Shown: positions 10,773 to 24,060 of the stretch, in pieces
Layout: every line of letters starts with the position of its first letter
Numbering within the stretch: position 1 is the stretch's first letter
Assembly (NCBI GenBank): GCA_021018995.1
Contig: CM037588.1
Coordinates: 88,138,765 to 88,202,764, forward strand
Reading direction: 5' to 3'
Source of the DNA: Chloranthus sessilifolius
Taxonomy: Eukaryota > Streptophyta > Magnoliopsida > Chloranthales > Chloranthaceae
DNA: 64,000 nt
Made by a program: the position numbers and the translations under genes
The notes under the pieces: generated by a model
The model's database searches: none
What the model saw: only the letters and a program-made list of their open reading frames with translations
What the model was told of the DNA's origin: nothing

Positions 10773-12237
10773 ATGGACCCACTTCAAGAACTCGCTTTTC
10801 TAGGTTTTTTTGGGACTTTCACACTTCCCTCTTTGGGTATTGGATCCATATTCCTTAAGAAGTGGTATAGTAGTTTGAATGAAAGCGAGCTCGCAAGCCT
10901 GGATCAACTGGGGCTCGCCTGCATCCCCTCTTTCCTGGATGTGCCACCTATTTTAGACTTTGTTCATGCAACGGTTTCTCATTGGGACGCCGAGAATCAT
11001 ATCTTTCGATTTGGTGCTCGTGAGCTAACCCCAACCCTTGAAGCGAGAGCTATTTTATCGAGTTTGAAACTTCATCGTGGCCTTGCCAGGGTGCTACCGA
11101 AGCCAGGCTATGCTATGGTTGTCCACAACAATTTAGGTCTGAAAAAGAGTGATTATGAGAGAAGTCTCTCCAGCGGGCCCACCAAGTGTTCGATGAAATT
11201 CCTAAGAGAGATTTTTGGTGAGGTAAGTTTGTGGAAATTGTCGACTCAAAATATTTACAACGTGAATGCTCTTGCCCTCGGTCATCTCTTGGAGGTTCTT
11301 TTTTACATAGGGAGGGACAGCTTTCGTCTCTCTTTATGTGACGTCTTGGTGGAGCTTGAAATGGGTCATTCTATTTTGCACCTTATTTTAGCCGAACGTT
11401 ATCGAGAACTTGATGGTTTCACCTCGAGGAAAGTGGAAAGCTTCTGAGGGTGCTTGATTCTCCTTCAGATCTGGCTGGGTGGGCATCTTGCTATCTTGGG
11501 GCCCGTGTCCTACTTTTACATGATATGAGGTGAGATTGCTCGCTGCTTTTTGGGTCGATGTTCTAGGCTTACTCGGAAGAATACATGCGAGATGCGTATT
11601 TGGTTGACTGAAGCTGAGCTCATCTGGAGGCTTCCATGGCTTGACGGGACCTTTTTGATAATACGATCACGAGATCATGAGGGCATTACACTCCTCAAGT
11701 TTTGCGTCAGTTTGGCTACCATCAGCAGGTGCCTTGTGTGACAAGACCTCCCCTATGTGGTTTGATTTTCTCTCAGGGGTCTTCTAGGGATTTGGAGAAG
11801 ACAGTCACTCTTTGGGAGATGCGTCAGTCAATGCATATGTGTGATCTGGAGCCAGAGAATTTCCTATTGAGTTCTCCAGAGTATGAGGTTTGAGTGCTAT
11901 CTAAGAGGCCTTCTGTGTGCCGACTAGATCAGGTAGAGAGCAGTGATTCAGAGGGACGCTGGCTGAAGAAGGAAATGACATTTCAAACCCAAATTGAGCT
12001 ATTTGTAGATGAGAAGCGAGTTCTGTAGGAGCGCTTGGAGAAGGAATAGGCAAGAGCCGACGTTGTTGAATTTGAGGTCCTTCGTCTAGAAGGAGCCTTG
12101 ATTGAGGTTCTTGGTGCTAGTGTTTCTTCTCAGAAGCGGGACAAAGGCCTCCATGGTCGGTGGATGAGTGACCAAAATTCTCGCGAGGATGCTTTACTTT
12201 AGCAGAATCATGCTTTAGAGCATGAGCTAGGCCGATG
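10773..12237 (+). pseudogene. DUF7745 / PMD-related pseudogene
   Basis: The reading frame opens at the ATG at 10773 (MDPLQELAFLGFFGTF) and stays open to 11447. It contains FVHATVSHWDAENHIFRFG and ARELTPTLEARAILS, the 'W-----FRFG--ELTPTLEE' block typical of DUF7745 and plant mobile domain proteins. ILAERYRELDGF follows, a DUF7745 landmark. A TGA at 11445 is followed in frame by GCLILLQIWLGGHLA, so the domain once continued. Later parts (EAELIWRLPWLDG; VLRQFGYHQQVP near 11695) are in shifted frames. A charged, probably coiled-coil tail runs to about 12237. Function is unknown; such genes are usually found among plant retroelements. It lies 0.7 kb behind the PMD pseudogene on the same strand and may have travelled with it. 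Confidence 0.6.
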
Positions 12238-13590
12238 ACCTGGTCCTACGCGTATCTTTTTGCACATATCAAATACCACAGGAAAGGGGTGTAAAGACCC
12301 CTTACAGATATATATTTTTTGGTTATATATTTTTTGATGTTTTTATTTCTTTTATTTTTTTTAATTTGTAAAGGTAAAGCTAGTTGCCACTCCGATTATC
12401 TTTTTGAGATGTGGCGTAAGCAAAGTATATATATATATGAAAAAGAAGACTTTTTGAGGTATATGCATTTTTCTTTTCTAAATTTTTTTTGGTTGATACC
12501 TTAACCATGAGATGCAGTAATGGGTCCCATTTTGAGCATAGTCCACCCGTTCATGCGGTCGAACCTGAGTGAGGTTCAAACATTTTTGCCAAGGTTGGAA
12601 CGTCCATCCCTCTGGATTGAGTTAACCTTTTATCCTTACCTCTAGTCATGCGGTGCAATCTGAAAATATACTTGATCAAGACCCAATTTGAGTAGTCATG
12701 AGCAGCCCAATTGGCAACCAGGTAATTTGTATGTGACCAAAAGAGCAATTGAATTTCTTTTTATCTTTCCCTATTTTCTTTTCTTTTCTTTTTCTAAGCT
12801 TCTTACTCACAGCACGCAAGATGGGCTTTTGCCATGCCCGTCACTACCCTCTTTTTTTACACGTAGTGCTCTTTCGGGTTTTCAATATGTCCATGGGTAT
12901 TGCATTTTTACCCAGGTGCCATTTCGGGTTATCACCTAGTCCGTACAAACTCGCTCTTTTTATCCATGGAGCCCTTTCGGGTTTTCACCACATCCATTTT
13001 TCTTTAAGCTTGTATATATTTTTTTTCCTTTTCTTTTCTCAATTCAAAGACCATGACATAGACGTTGATTCCGTCATAATTGGTTGGATGGAGTTCTTCT
13101 GTTGTCTCTCAGCTTGGCTTATGGTGACTCAACAGATACTGTGACTGCTTGTAGGCCTTAAAGAGGGTTTTCTTCAGGGACATGTCATGGCTATGGGTTA
13201 GAAGGGATATGTTAGAAATTTTGAAGGTATTCTTGGATTTAAAGGTTTTTCTTGAATGGGTTCTAGCTGCCGTAATACACCTATTCCTTGGGAGATTTTT
13301 ACTGCACATGCCCCATGATTTTTCTCTCTTTTCTTTTCTATTTTTTTTATTTCTTTTTACTTTTTTTTAGACATCCTCTTTTTGGGATTTTGCTTTTCTG
13401 ATTTTTTTTTAATATTGATGATAACTCTTTTTCTCTTTTTTTGTTTTTATATCTACACTTTTTCTTTCTTCTTTTTCTGAGGAGGGGTTTATGAAAGAAA
13501 GGATAATGGCTCAATGGGTGTAATAAAGGGTATGAGCATTCAAAGATACTTTTTGGCTACTTGGCTTTGAAATGATGGCCTTTTTTATGG
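12238..13590. other. T-rich noncoding stretch with a 50-bp repeat
   Basis: No gene is seen. The T-rich, low-complexity sequence includes three copies of a unit of about 50 bases marked by CTTTCGGGTTTTCA (near 12871 and 12974) and ATTTCGGGTTATCA (near 12921), each followed by 'CC' and a 'GTCC' or 'ATCC' word. Similar repeats are common in the 3' noncoding part of Ogre/Tat-like elements. The stretch may be the tail of the element that carried the DUF7745-like gene. It is cut by element Z at 13591. Confidence 0.5.
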
Positions 13591-16500
13591 TGATCAGTCA
13601 TAGAATATACCATTTTATCGCCCTTAACTTAGTGTTGCTAAACCCCAGTTTGCTACTAACAAGTTAAGGATGTGCAAATATTAAGGTTAAACAGCAAATA
13701 AGAGCCAAAGTGTTAATATTCGTCAAAATAAACTCAAAAAGCAGTAAGAAAGATGATTGAACATAAGGACAATTAAAATCACTCGTGAACGACACTGAAA
13801 GCCAGAAACGTAAAAGGCGATGAAACATTAAAAAAGAGGAGAAATCGTGAATTACGTTTCTTAAAAAAGATGTTCCAGAAGAATGTGATACAAAGAGAAA
13901 CAGCGATAATTCGTAGAATTGTTCTAAGACAAAGAGAGCTGCACTAAAAAGAGAAAATCGTGATTACGATTTGACTGAAATAGAAGCTCGTTGTTGTTAC
14001 TGATCACGTGAAGATCTACACCACCATGCATATAATTAAAAGATTTCTTGAATTAGAAGTCTGGTAGATCACATATTCGAAAAGATTAACGAAGAGAGAC
14101 TCCTAAAGGACTCTGTTGGGTAATTTCAGTGTGCTGATTTATTGTGTAATGATAAAGACAAAATAAAATTAGAGTAAAACAGGGGATGGATTCAGCACAA
14201 TAAAAATATCCTAGACCTGCAAGGTACAGGGTCCTTTGTAGCAAGTTTTAATAAGTAAGGGAATGTCCACAGGGAGGTGAGTTCAAAATATGGTAAATCT
14301 CCAGATCTGTAAGAGATCTGACACCCTAACTAATGCTAAGTCAGCTAAAAGAAAGGGGAGTGGTTGAAATAGGGTTTGTCACTTAGACTAAACTACACTT
14401 GAAATGTAAACTAACTAAGATCGAGTCCAGAGATCTAGATCTTGCAAATGGAAGGGTTTAAAAATAGAAAGTGGAGAAGAGCAGCTTGGAGATTGGTCTC
14501 ACTGCAATCAGGTTGAGCTGGTCATGTTACAGGGGTTCAAAGCACACAAATCCCTCAGCTGGCTACAAGCATAGCTGTAGGGTAGAAGGCTCCACTCTAC
14601 ACCAAAGGATTTAACTGATCTTAAGGCTATGCACTGTCTACTTTAATGGTCACAAACCATCCTATAGATTTCATCCAATCCAAAGGTTTATGGTAGAAGA
14701 ATCCAATTAAAACCAGAGATTGGACTGCTCTTAAGCTATGATCTATCCACTTTAATGGTCACAGATCATCCTAGGGAATTCCTCCAAACCAAAGGTTTCA
14801 ACCAGAGCATTAAAACCACTATAGATGATGCAATTTCCAGGATACAGACACAAGAAATTACAGGGATATCAGATATAGGGAGATCAGATGGTATCCAAGA
14901 GGTCTACTAGTTAAGTGGGTGAGCTGATCAACAGACTCCTCTACACAAATCCGATCGAGCACCAAATGAAACCAAAGGAACTATAGATCTAATTAAATCA
15001 ATAAAAACAACATTTACATTGCAATAAAACTCGCTCTACAATGAAATGCTCTCAGATCTGTAGTCTGTGTAGCCATTAACCCACAATAACACTCTCAACC
15101 TTACCCAATTATAGATCTAACCTCTCTCCTCGTTGCTCCTAGGGAATTAGCCAACCATTGCTGAGCTAAAAGAGGGAAAATAGAATTTTACTGCAAGCCC
15201 TGATCTCTGGAATTTGATCTAAATCTCGACCTCCCCCAATTGTAATTAGTGATCTCAATATATAGCTTTCTCTCTTATTTTTCCCGCCAATCTTCCCTTC
15301 TAGAAGGTCTTCAGAGTTTGTTAGAGTTCTGCTAGAGCACGTGGGTTAGTTAGGGTTTCCTAGGGCATCTTTTGGAGCATCGTGCTAGTCACTAATGTGC
15401 CTTGGTTTGCTTGCAGCAGGTCACCAAGTTGCAGCGTGTGAATCGCCTATTTTATGAGAAGTTCTTTACACGATGTCGACAGGTTGAGGAAGCTTTCGAT
15501 GGGTTCAAATGGAGCTTTTTGGTCCTTTCGCTAGGTTCTCAGATCTCTTCGATATGTTCCGATAGGATGAGCCTTCTCTTAAAGCTTCAGCATTCTCAGC
15601 CCTTTCCTTGGAGCATTCGACAGGCTGGGGAAGCCTTTTCGACAAGTTGCAGGACCATTTTGATAGGTTCCTCTCTGCATGCCATCATTTCGATAAGATT
15701 GCTCTCACTCCTATCGAAAGGCTCAAGCACCCTTCGGTAGGTTCTATTCTAGCGTCTCCATTTCGATAGGTTCAGGAAACCATTAGATAGGTTCCCCTTA
15801 CACCTCAGGTAGGCTTTCAATAGGATGGTTTCTTCCTTTCTTTTAGCTGCTCGATAAGTTCTTGGATCCTATCAAAATCCTCAATCCACATGAATCCATC
15901 CTTCCTCTGCCTTCAGATCCTATCAAAAGCTTACCGACTGCACGAATTTCTCCATTTTTGGCTCTCAGCTCCTATTGAAGTCTTCAGATAACCTCTCGAT
16001 AGGATGTTTTCAGCCTGTTTTCACTTCCTTCGCCTTGCCCTGCTATTGCCACGCGCCCCAAGGGTCCAATGGTGTGCTATTACTGGGTCTGTACTGTGCT
16101 GAGAGATAAACTTCCTTGTGTGGCATTCTTGAATGGTTTTCTACATTTTTCTATCTTTTATTGCTATCTACAAAATAGGCTCAATAGAGGTTTATTAATG
16201 TCTTCATAGGTTCTGCAAAGGTCAGGTTAAGGGGTGAAAACTAGCATTTTTTACTACTTAACTGACTCTGCTGCTGAAATCAATGAGCAATCCCTAAGCG
16301 CATCAACTATCCAACGCAAGGAAGAACTATGATTAGGAGTAGAATTATATTAGGAAACTTTTGTTTTTAGAATTTTATTAGACTTTGAATAATGTAATCT
16401 GACTCCTTATGATCTATAAATAAGAAAGCTCGATATAGGAGAAGAGTTATTGAAGGAACTCTCAACATCAATTGATGACTGAGGTTGGGTTTTCTTCCGA

Positions 16501-17187
16501 TCACCTTTAGTTTAGAGTAGTTTAAATATCCATGGTTTCTCAAGAGCAATTGGTGACTGCAATTGGGAGCTGAAAGATGAAAGGTAGAGTATCCGTAGTT
16601 TCTCAAAAATAATTGACGCCTGTTACTGAGGGACAAAAGATCCTTTTATTGCTTTCTAGTTTAGATTTATTTTCATGCACTTTACTGCTTTGTAAACATC
16701 TAAAAGTTTTTTATTTGAATTGAAGACTCAGATTGAGAATTTGCAGATTAGTGTAACGATTTTACTTTTCTATCTTCAATTTTCTTGAGTTTGATTGACG
16801 CCCAAATTTTAGGAAAATTGTTGATTAGTAGAAATCTGTGTTGAGGAATTTTAGAGTTTCATTGATGCCCAAATTCTAGAGGACTGAAATATGGTGTAAC
16901 GATACATTAATTTTATAAATAGCCAAGGATTGAAGGATTCTGATTGACGACCATAATCTGGAAGGAGGAGGATTTAGATTTATTTTCTACAATTACTTTT
17001 AAATAAACCTTTCTTTATTCATATTTCTCTAGTAGTTTAGGTTCTTAAATGATAAATATAAGTTTTTAAAATACACAAAACTGTAAAAGAAAATAACCAT
17101 CCTCGTGGGAACGATCCTATACTAGTGCTGCAATTTCCATTGTGCGCTTGCAATAGGTTAAGATTTAGTACGATAAAAGCCCAATCA
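13591..17187 (+). repeat. 5' LTR of Z, interrupted by insertion R
   Basis: Starts TGATCAGTCATAGAATATACC and ends CCCAATCA directly before the primer-site spacer. Subtracting R (2150 bp plus the duplicated GACTC) leaves about 1.44 kb. A TATA box lies at 16415-16422 (TATAAATA). The upstream part has dyads such as AATCGTGAATTACG and AATCGTGATTACGATT. The downstream part repeats the word ATTGACG(A/C)CC or close variants six times. Compared with the 3' LTR it keeps about 220 bases (16533-16752) that the latter has lost. Confidence 0.85.
14114..16263 (-). mobile_element. R: reversed solo LTR inserted in the 5' LTR of Z
   Basis: The insert is flanked by GACTC on both sides (14109-14113 and 16264-16268), a five-base target duplication. 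On the minus strand it begins with a near-canonical AGTTAAGTAGTAAAAAATGC (TG changed to AG) and ends TTACCCAACA. The start matches the LTR start of element Y (TGATAAGTAGTGAAAAATACC) and the body matches the 3' half of LTRs X and Y. A minus-strand TATA box (GCTATATATTGAG) lies near 15254-15267. No primer site or internal region is present, so it is a solo LTR left by recombination. Its middle (about 15460-15960 on the plus strand) is an array of degenerate TTTCGATAGGTTC words. Confidence 0.85.
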
Positions 17188-17193
17188 AGTTTT

Positions 17194-17211
17194 TGGCGTT
17201 GTTGCCGGGGA
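17194..17211 (+). other. Primer-binding site of Z (tRNA-Asp type)
   Basis: TGGCGTTGTTGCCGGGGA lies six bases after the LTR end. It differs at one position from the TGGCGCCGTTGCCGGGGA form seen in element Y, which is the tRNA-Asp-complementary site typical of Athila elements. Confidence 0.85.
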
Positions 17212-17472
17212 AGCGAATTTTTCTTGTTTTGTGTTTATTTTGAAAACTAATATTTATCTTTCTCTTTTTTATTTTTCTATATATTTTTTATTTTCTTCGA
17301 TCACTTCCTAATCTTTTACAGGTTTACTTGGAGTAGCGATTCACAAGTTTCAATACTTCCCCTAATCTGAGAAGCTAAAGGCTCGGATTTGTTTCTCTCC
17401 CTGCTTTCTAAAATGAAAAGTAAAAAAAAAATAATAAAACAAAAAACACAAAAATATTTATGTTTCTGGAGT

Positions 17473-18870
17473 ATGCATCACACTCGATCTCGGAGTTTAG
17501 ATTTCTTCCAGCGTGACCCAGAAATTCAATAAAGTCTCTTGCGTAATCTCACGTTAAACCAATCTTTCGGAAGAGACTCTCTAACAATGCCTGACAATCA
17601 TTCTATTCAAGCACACTTCAGCCCAGTTACTCTGATTGAGCCCTCTGGTATAGTTATATCAGAAGTCCCAGTCGAACAAAATTATGAAATCAAGCCCAAT
17701 ACACTTCAAGTTGTACCCACCTTTCATGGGCTTGATCGAGAGGATCCCTATCAACACTTAAGGGATTTCATAGAACTTTGTACCATGTTATAACTATCGG
17801 CAGGAAATGATGAGGTAGTTAAACTATGGCTGCTTCCTTTCTCTCTCAAAGATAGAGTGAAGTCGTGGTTGAACTCGCTGCCCGCCAGAAGTATTACCAC
17901 TTGGGATGCACTGCTGTCTAAGTTCTTGAACGAGTACTTCCCAATTGGTAAGACTAACCATATTCGCCCAATAATTCACTGTGAAGATGTCCTCATCATG
18001 ATGTGCTGAACTAGTCAATAGCACAAAGTAATACCAAGGGTTAACTGAGACCAACTAGTCTACAGTTGATGCCGTGCGTGGAGGGACTTATTTGAGAAAC
18101 TGACCGATAATTGAAAGCAAAAATTGGCTCTACATCGGTCTGATCCAGATGTGATTCACCACACCCTACTCTCGAGGGGTGGTCTTTATGATATTAGTAA
18201 GACAAAGTAAAGAAGGAGGAGGACATGAGTGTAAAGGTTGCGACTCTTGAGCAGCAAATCGCAACATTAATGACTGCCAAACCTAGTACTTCAGATAGAC
18301 CTCTAACAAACTATTCAAGTTGCTAGAGTTTACCTCATACCAAGACCTTGCTATGTCATCTTACCAAGAGGCAGTGGAAAATGAGCAAGTAATGGCCTTT
18401 TAAAGGGGAGACTATGGGAACACATATAACCCAACATGAAGAAATCACCCAAGATTTAACTATGGATCCACGAGCGGGGCATAACTAGCACCATCAATTG
18501 CGCAACCCCAATTTCCCCGGACCCATGTTCCACCAATGACCTCAAATGTCGGCTGTACAGTCCCAATTTGGATCACCGAGCAATATACCCAATGCCACAA
18601 TTGTTCAAATCCTTCGGGATTTACAATAGCACTCGCATCAACATTCAAAAGATTTATCCCAGCCTACTCAATTCTCTCAAGTACTCCATGCACACACTCA
18701 GTCCATTATGAAGTTAGAGAGCCAGATTGGCCAACTAGCTTCACAGGTGGCAAAAAGAGAGAGTGGCCAATTGCTGACATAGCCAATCAACAATCTGAGA
18801 GGAAAAGTGTTCTTGGGGGAGGCACCAACTCCCCATATTCAAAACTAACAACCTCACGGATCTGTTGAGC
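17473..18870 (+). pseudogene. gag of element Z (degenerate)
   Basis: The frame starts at ATG 17473 (MHHTRSRSLDFFQRDPEIQ), hits a TAA at 17530, then continues through PNTLQVVPTFHGLDREDPY and HLRDFIELC, the entry to the retrotransposon gag/capsid domain. After a stop at 17791 it continues with LWLLPFSLKDRVKSWLNSL and TTWDALLSKFLNEYFP. Beyond about 18000 it is broken. The carboxy-terminal part (near 18690-18760) still shows a TQSI-KLESQIGQLASQVAKRE stretch shared with elements W and V. The protein would have formed the particle that packages element RNA. No protease follows. Confidence 0.7.
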
Positions 18871-19531
18871 TACCGACTCATCCATAGATCCTTTGGTAAA
18901 CTATGTAAAACTATTTTTTTTATTATTATTTTGTTTAGAAACTTAGGTATTAGATTACTACCCAAATTATTAAAAAACACGAACAATCGTAATATAGTCC
19001 TAAATGTAGATCAGTACGAAGAATCGTATGGATTTATGATCGATCATCATTTTAGAATCATTAGTTAAAATGTAGCGATTACGAGTAATTGATGCGAGAG
19101 TTTGCATTCACGATGGCTGAAAAGTTAAAGTCATAACCAACAACTCTAGGTTGAAAATATGTGTGATGATCGGTTCAGTAGGTCGTCATTGAAAAATGGG
19201 CCTACATATTCGTGAGAGGATATGTCGGCCCCATTTTTGAACTCTCCATTTTTATTCCTACTTTCCCTCTATTTTTCGAAATCCCTTGTACACGACTCAA
19301 CCATTTTTGTTTCTTATACCACCCTTGCATTTTCTATTCGATTTCGGAAACCCCATTTAAGTTCTAGTTGACATTTTGAAATTATGGGTTAAGGATTTTC
19401 TGTGAGCAAGGTGGTGATTTTACTCTCAAACGGATGGGTCTCTGCATATGATTTTGAGTCAAGATAGGAAATACATGGCTTGTTGAATAATATTTTCTTT
19501 TCTCATTCGTACAAGTAATAGAAATTATAAA
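18871..19531 (+). other. Spacer between gag and ORF2 of Z
   Basis: 660 bases without a recognisable protein. AT-rich, with T/A homopolymers near 18907. No RT, RNase H or integrase motif was found in any frame. By position it could hold a promoter or splice acceptor for ORF2, but no clear TATA box was identified. Confidence 0.55.
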
Positions 19532-22164
19532 ATGTCAAGGGCAACAGTTAAGCGACAGAGGGAAGAAGATGAAGGAGGTAACAGTTCAGATCACTCTCCA
19601 CTTATAAGCCATATTGGATGGTTTGCTGCCGTCAAAGCTAAATCAAAAGCAGCAGGCCCACCTAAAAAGAAGTCCAAATCCTTAGGGGTGGTTATTAGAG
19701 AAACAATTCGGATAGGAAATGAAAACTGAATCGGTATCTACCCTTGGGAAGGGTACAAAAATGGATAAAGGAAAAAGAACAATGTCCGCTAATAGGACAT
19801 TGGATCGGATCCCATCCTCAATGAAACATCATCTAGTGGGAGCCGAGGTTTCTATGGACATTACCTTATGGGAAAAATTTGAAATTAGTGGAGAATCAAT
19901 CAAGTATTTTAAGGATGTAGGGCTTCATTACTTCTTAGAGCCCGGAGTTACACGAGTCTGCCTGATATTGGTAAGATTCTTTTATAAAAATAGGATTAAT
20001 AGCGGCAAGGGTCAATCCCCAGTTCTTCCCACAACCATTGACAAATGTCCAATACTTATAACAAAGAAAATGATTGTTGGGTCATGAACATACCCTTACA
20101 AAGACTTGAAGTGTCCCCTGACAACCCGAAAACCAACATCTAAAGAGAACTTTCCAATACTCTTCCAGATTTTGTTTAGATGGCGGCAGAGCTGCTAGGT
20201 AAACCCCCAAAAGACAGATCATTTTTCTTGCATAAGGATTTGGAATAATGGAACTTATAGCTCCACTTCCTGGATGTCTTGATACACAAGAGTCCATCCC
20301 ACAGGTCATGGAACACAATGCAGAGCACTCTTTGTGAGAGCTTTGTAGTTAATGGCTAATCAGATTTGCTTTGATGTTTCGTCCTACTTGTTGGAAGCCA
20401 TTAACACCATGAGAGAGAAACTGGATTAAGAAAAGTATCAGACGAATAAATTGTGTGTGCCCTTTGGATGTTTGATTACAAACCTATTGATGAATGTGGG
20501 ATATAAATTTAATCTCAAGGAAAAGGCCTTACCTAGACCAGAAGAAGGCCTAACAGCCATGGCTTATAGGATAACCCTGAGCTTTGAAAATAAAAAGAAG
20601 ATCCCTATTTCTACACAAACGATGGGTACTTCTTTTATACCAGAGACCATGTAAGAACTTGTAGCAACTACAGAGGTCCTGGAAGAGCCGGCTATTGAGA
20701 TAATCGCAATCCCAAGAGAATCATTTGTAGCAGAGGGAACGAGTACTTCTACTCTTCCCCAAGAAAGACTAGAGCCTAGCTCCCCAGAACATGACAAATC
20801 AGCTGAGTAGGAAATAACGTTGGCATCAGTACCTGTTGAAGAACACATCAGTCTTTATGAATCAGCTTTGGACTCACCAACTGGGCCTGCATTGCCCACT
20901 TTCATTGTCACAGACACACTGCCAGTTAATCCTGAAGTAGCTCAAAAGAGGTCAATCACCCCTACAACAGAAGAATCACTCTACAGAGAGAGGAGTAAAT
21001 TGCTGAAATGGCTACTTCTAGCCATGTTCCTGCACTTATTGAGTCTACTGCTCAACCCATAATTCTATCAAATGCAGAGTTGACTCCTATATTCCAAACA
21101 ACAAAAGCAGGACAATGTTTTAAAACTCTATGAGTGAGTTTCACGGAATTGATGAACCAAGAGACATCTCCTCCAATCACCACTACAACAGTTCCCACAA
21201 CCTCAGGAGAACAACCTGATTGGGAAAGGAGACTGCGAGAATTAGAGTAGTGGCAGAATGCAAATGCACCAAACTTAATGCCATTTCCAACTGTGATTAG
21301 GAAATTGTTGGAAGAATTGACGAGGTTGAAGAATAGAGTCCTTGAATCCATGCGCACAACACAAGAACGCCTGGAGCTAGTGGAAAACTTAAGGCGAAAG
21401 GCTGTGAGAGATCACCAAGCACATTAGACAGCAGAAATAGTAAGAAAAGTCTAGGAGGCCACTACAACCCTTCAAGCACAAATTATGCAGTTGCAAGACC
21501 TGAATAGAGTATTAGGAGATAACCAACAAGCATGGGAAGGTCAAAAAAAGGAGTATGAGGAAAAATAGCTAATTTAATTGAATAATTCAGAGAGTTGATA
21601 GAAGACCCAGATACGAGAAAAAATGCTCACCGAAAATACCAACAAGAACTCAATAATTAGCTAGACAAGATGAACCATCTACTTATAATAGCAGAAGGGA
21701 AAATATTGAGACTTCAAGATGATAAAAATTCCCTAGTCCTAACTTGTGCTGAATAGAAAAAGAAGATTGAGTCCATTACAAACAAATGCTGGGTCATAGT
21801 AACAGGATTACAAGCTGAAGCTAAAAAACTGAGATTGGTAATGCAAGAGAAGTTTGTTGTGATTTGAAAATTGAAAGATGACTTGAAAAAGAAAGAAATA
21901 GTTGAAGAAGAGCTGAGAACTTTGAATGAAAAATATAATACATTGATAGCAGAGAAAGAGAGTGTTGAGGCACGCTACAAGGATATTGGGCCAGAATTAC
22001 ATGTGAAGCTAGTACCAGAAAAAGAGTTAGAATGCTCTACGGATGTGGTGTCAGACTCTGAGGAAGAATTGTCAGGCAGTCCTTCCTCACTGCTAGTCTT
22101 ACCAACATCAGGACCTGCTCTATCTGCACCAATTGTACCATACCCTTCATCACCAAGTGAGTAA
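19532..22164 (+). pseudogene. ORF2 of Z: Athila accessory protein ('putative plant transposon protein' type)
   Basis: Begins MSRATVKRQREEDEGGNSSD with a basic KKKSKS segment, then shifts frame near 19719. Landmarks in order are EPGVTRVCLILVRFFYKN (about 19935), LCVPFGCLITNLLMNVGY (about 20448) and a long acidic, S/T/P-rich region. A coiled-coil tail follows (LKKKEIVEEELRTLNEKYN near 21880), with a terminal SDSEEELSGSPSS segment ending at the TAA at 22162. The same layout (basic amino terminus, 'VFP-LVR--Y-N' and 'LPY--LIT-LL' motifs, P-rich linker, coiled coil) occurs in ORF2 of element X. It corresponds to the extra ORF behind pol in Athila-type elements. Several stops and frameshifts make it a pseudogene. 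Its role is not known. Confidence 0.6.
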
Positions 22165-24060
22165 ACTATTCCAGAATATCATGAATCTCACAGGTATGAT
22201 AAATTTTTTTGAGCATCCCCTATTTTTTTGCACAATGAGGACATTGTCCTATTCATGTTTGGGGGGGGGGGGATACACACTTCTGTGTATATTAGCTTAC
22301 TTTTTTTTTATACATAAATAATTTTTTTTTACTTTTTAGTCTTATGAAATTTTTTCTGTTTTAGATTAATCTTGTAAATATTTCTGAAATTTAGGCATAG
22401 TTCTATTAATCATCACATGTGAGTTATGATAGAAAAAAAAAATGATTCCATAAGCTTTACTATCCATCGTAGTAGAAGTTCAACAATAAAAATAGAGCAG
22501 TTACGATTCATGATAACCCTCTTGAGCACTATATCAAATTGAATGTTTGAAACTATACTTTGACTTAAATTGCAATATTTAGATTATAGTTTTAAGATTA
22601 TATAACCAGTGAGCTTTTAAGCCATAACTCCTTTTTTATTTTGAGAGAGACACTGCTTTCTATTCAAACTCAAAATTTTCTTTGAACTTCTTGACTATGC
22701 TGTTAACGAAATCTCATATTGTTATACTTAGATACTCTATAATTATGATGATTTATTTTTCTAGAACTATTTATTAGATACATCAAAACAATATGGCATT
22801 CATGCTAGTGAATCATGAAGATGATTTAAGGCCATCTTTTGTTTAATTTGAGCCAAAAAGCCAATATCTCATAAAATATTTACCCTTTGAACCCATATTA
22901 GAGCTTACATCGAATTTCTTTCTATCAAGATTTTATAAACCCTTAACCATATATACTACCCAAAACTTTCAACCTTTAACTCTTATATTTTCTGAGAGTT
23001 TAAAATACAAGAAGGGAAGAAGAGGTAGTAAAAGGAGTATAAGATAACAGATAAGAGATATAACGAAAAAGGGTACAACTGAGAAGAAATAAAATGAAGA
23101 AAATATGGAAAGAAGTGAAATTGTAAACATGATTCTCCAAACTGAAGAATCTTAAAAGGAAAATCTGAAAAAGAAGCAAAAAGCTTATGGATTAAATTTC
23201 AAAAGAAAATGAGATTTACAGAAACAGAAAAAGAATAATGGGGAGAAGTTATCCAATTTTTGATACTTACTGAAGAAGAAAAGAAAAGAAGAAGAAGACA
23301 GGTGAAAGAACTAAATTCTCATAAATCCTTGAATTCTTTCTACCTTTCTTTGGAACCTTTTAACCCAAAGCCCCATTAGAAGCTGAATAAAGACTTTTTT
23401 GTTTTGTGGTTTACAATAGCATGAGCCTAGTAGATATGTTTATAATAAATACTATGAAAAAATAAAGAAATACATAAATAGAATTGATTATCTTTCCATG
23501 AGATTTATCTTTTTAATTGTCCTTTGAAATATTTATGATATATCATATACTGAGAGAATCCAAAATTTTCAATATTATTTTAGAGTAAGCCAATAGTGAG
23601 AGTTTGGATGAAAATATTTTCTAAATCTGCAGTTTAGAAAAATCTATGGTGGATAAACCCTTTACTGTACTCACACACTCCACACTATACTGAATTGAAA
23701 TTGTCGAGTTCTGATAAAGGATGATTGCTAGGGTGGAAAGTAAGGATGATGGAATTATACTTTTTGAAAATCATAACAACCATGTGATGTTTTAACTGAT
23801 TAGTGTACCAATAGCAAGATAGAATTTTCTTTTTGGCTTTTGTTTTGAAAAATCTTTTGAAAATCAAAAAATATTTTGAAGTTTGAAGGTAACTTCAATG
23901 GAAACCTTCAGGAGACTATAACTCCTCAACTAGGGATCACCTAGGGGTTTAAAGGCTTGTTGCTTCTGCTAAATGCAGTCGTGCTCCCTACGAAAGTTGT
24001 ATTTAACATTGTAATTTAACTTAGTTTATTTTTCTTGTTTGATAGGGACTAGCAAAGCGT
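22165..24060 (+). other. 3' noncoding region of Z with stem-loop and internal G-tract
   Basis: Near its start is an inverted repeat ACAATG-AGGA-CATTGT (22232-22247), followed ten bases later by TTT and twelve G (22258-22272). The rest is AT-rich with a purine-rich stretch at about 22990-23340. The last 150 bases hold 'GGGATCACCTAGGGGTT', 'AAAGGCTTGTTGC' and 'GGGACTAGCAAAGC', which recur in element Y at the same distance from the LTR. No coding frame is recognised. Confidence 0.65.

Noticed and set aside
14114-16263. Insert R first considered a DNA transposon because its plus-strand end is not CA
   Set aside because: Read on the minus strand it has an Athila-type LTR start with one base changed and an ACA end, a five-base target duplication, and matches LTRs X and Y. 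No terminal inverted repeats exist.
22261-22272. Run of twelve G as a sequencing artefact
   Set aside because: The corresponding sites in X and Y also have G-rich tracts after the same stem-loop, so the tract is real. Its exact length may not be accurate.
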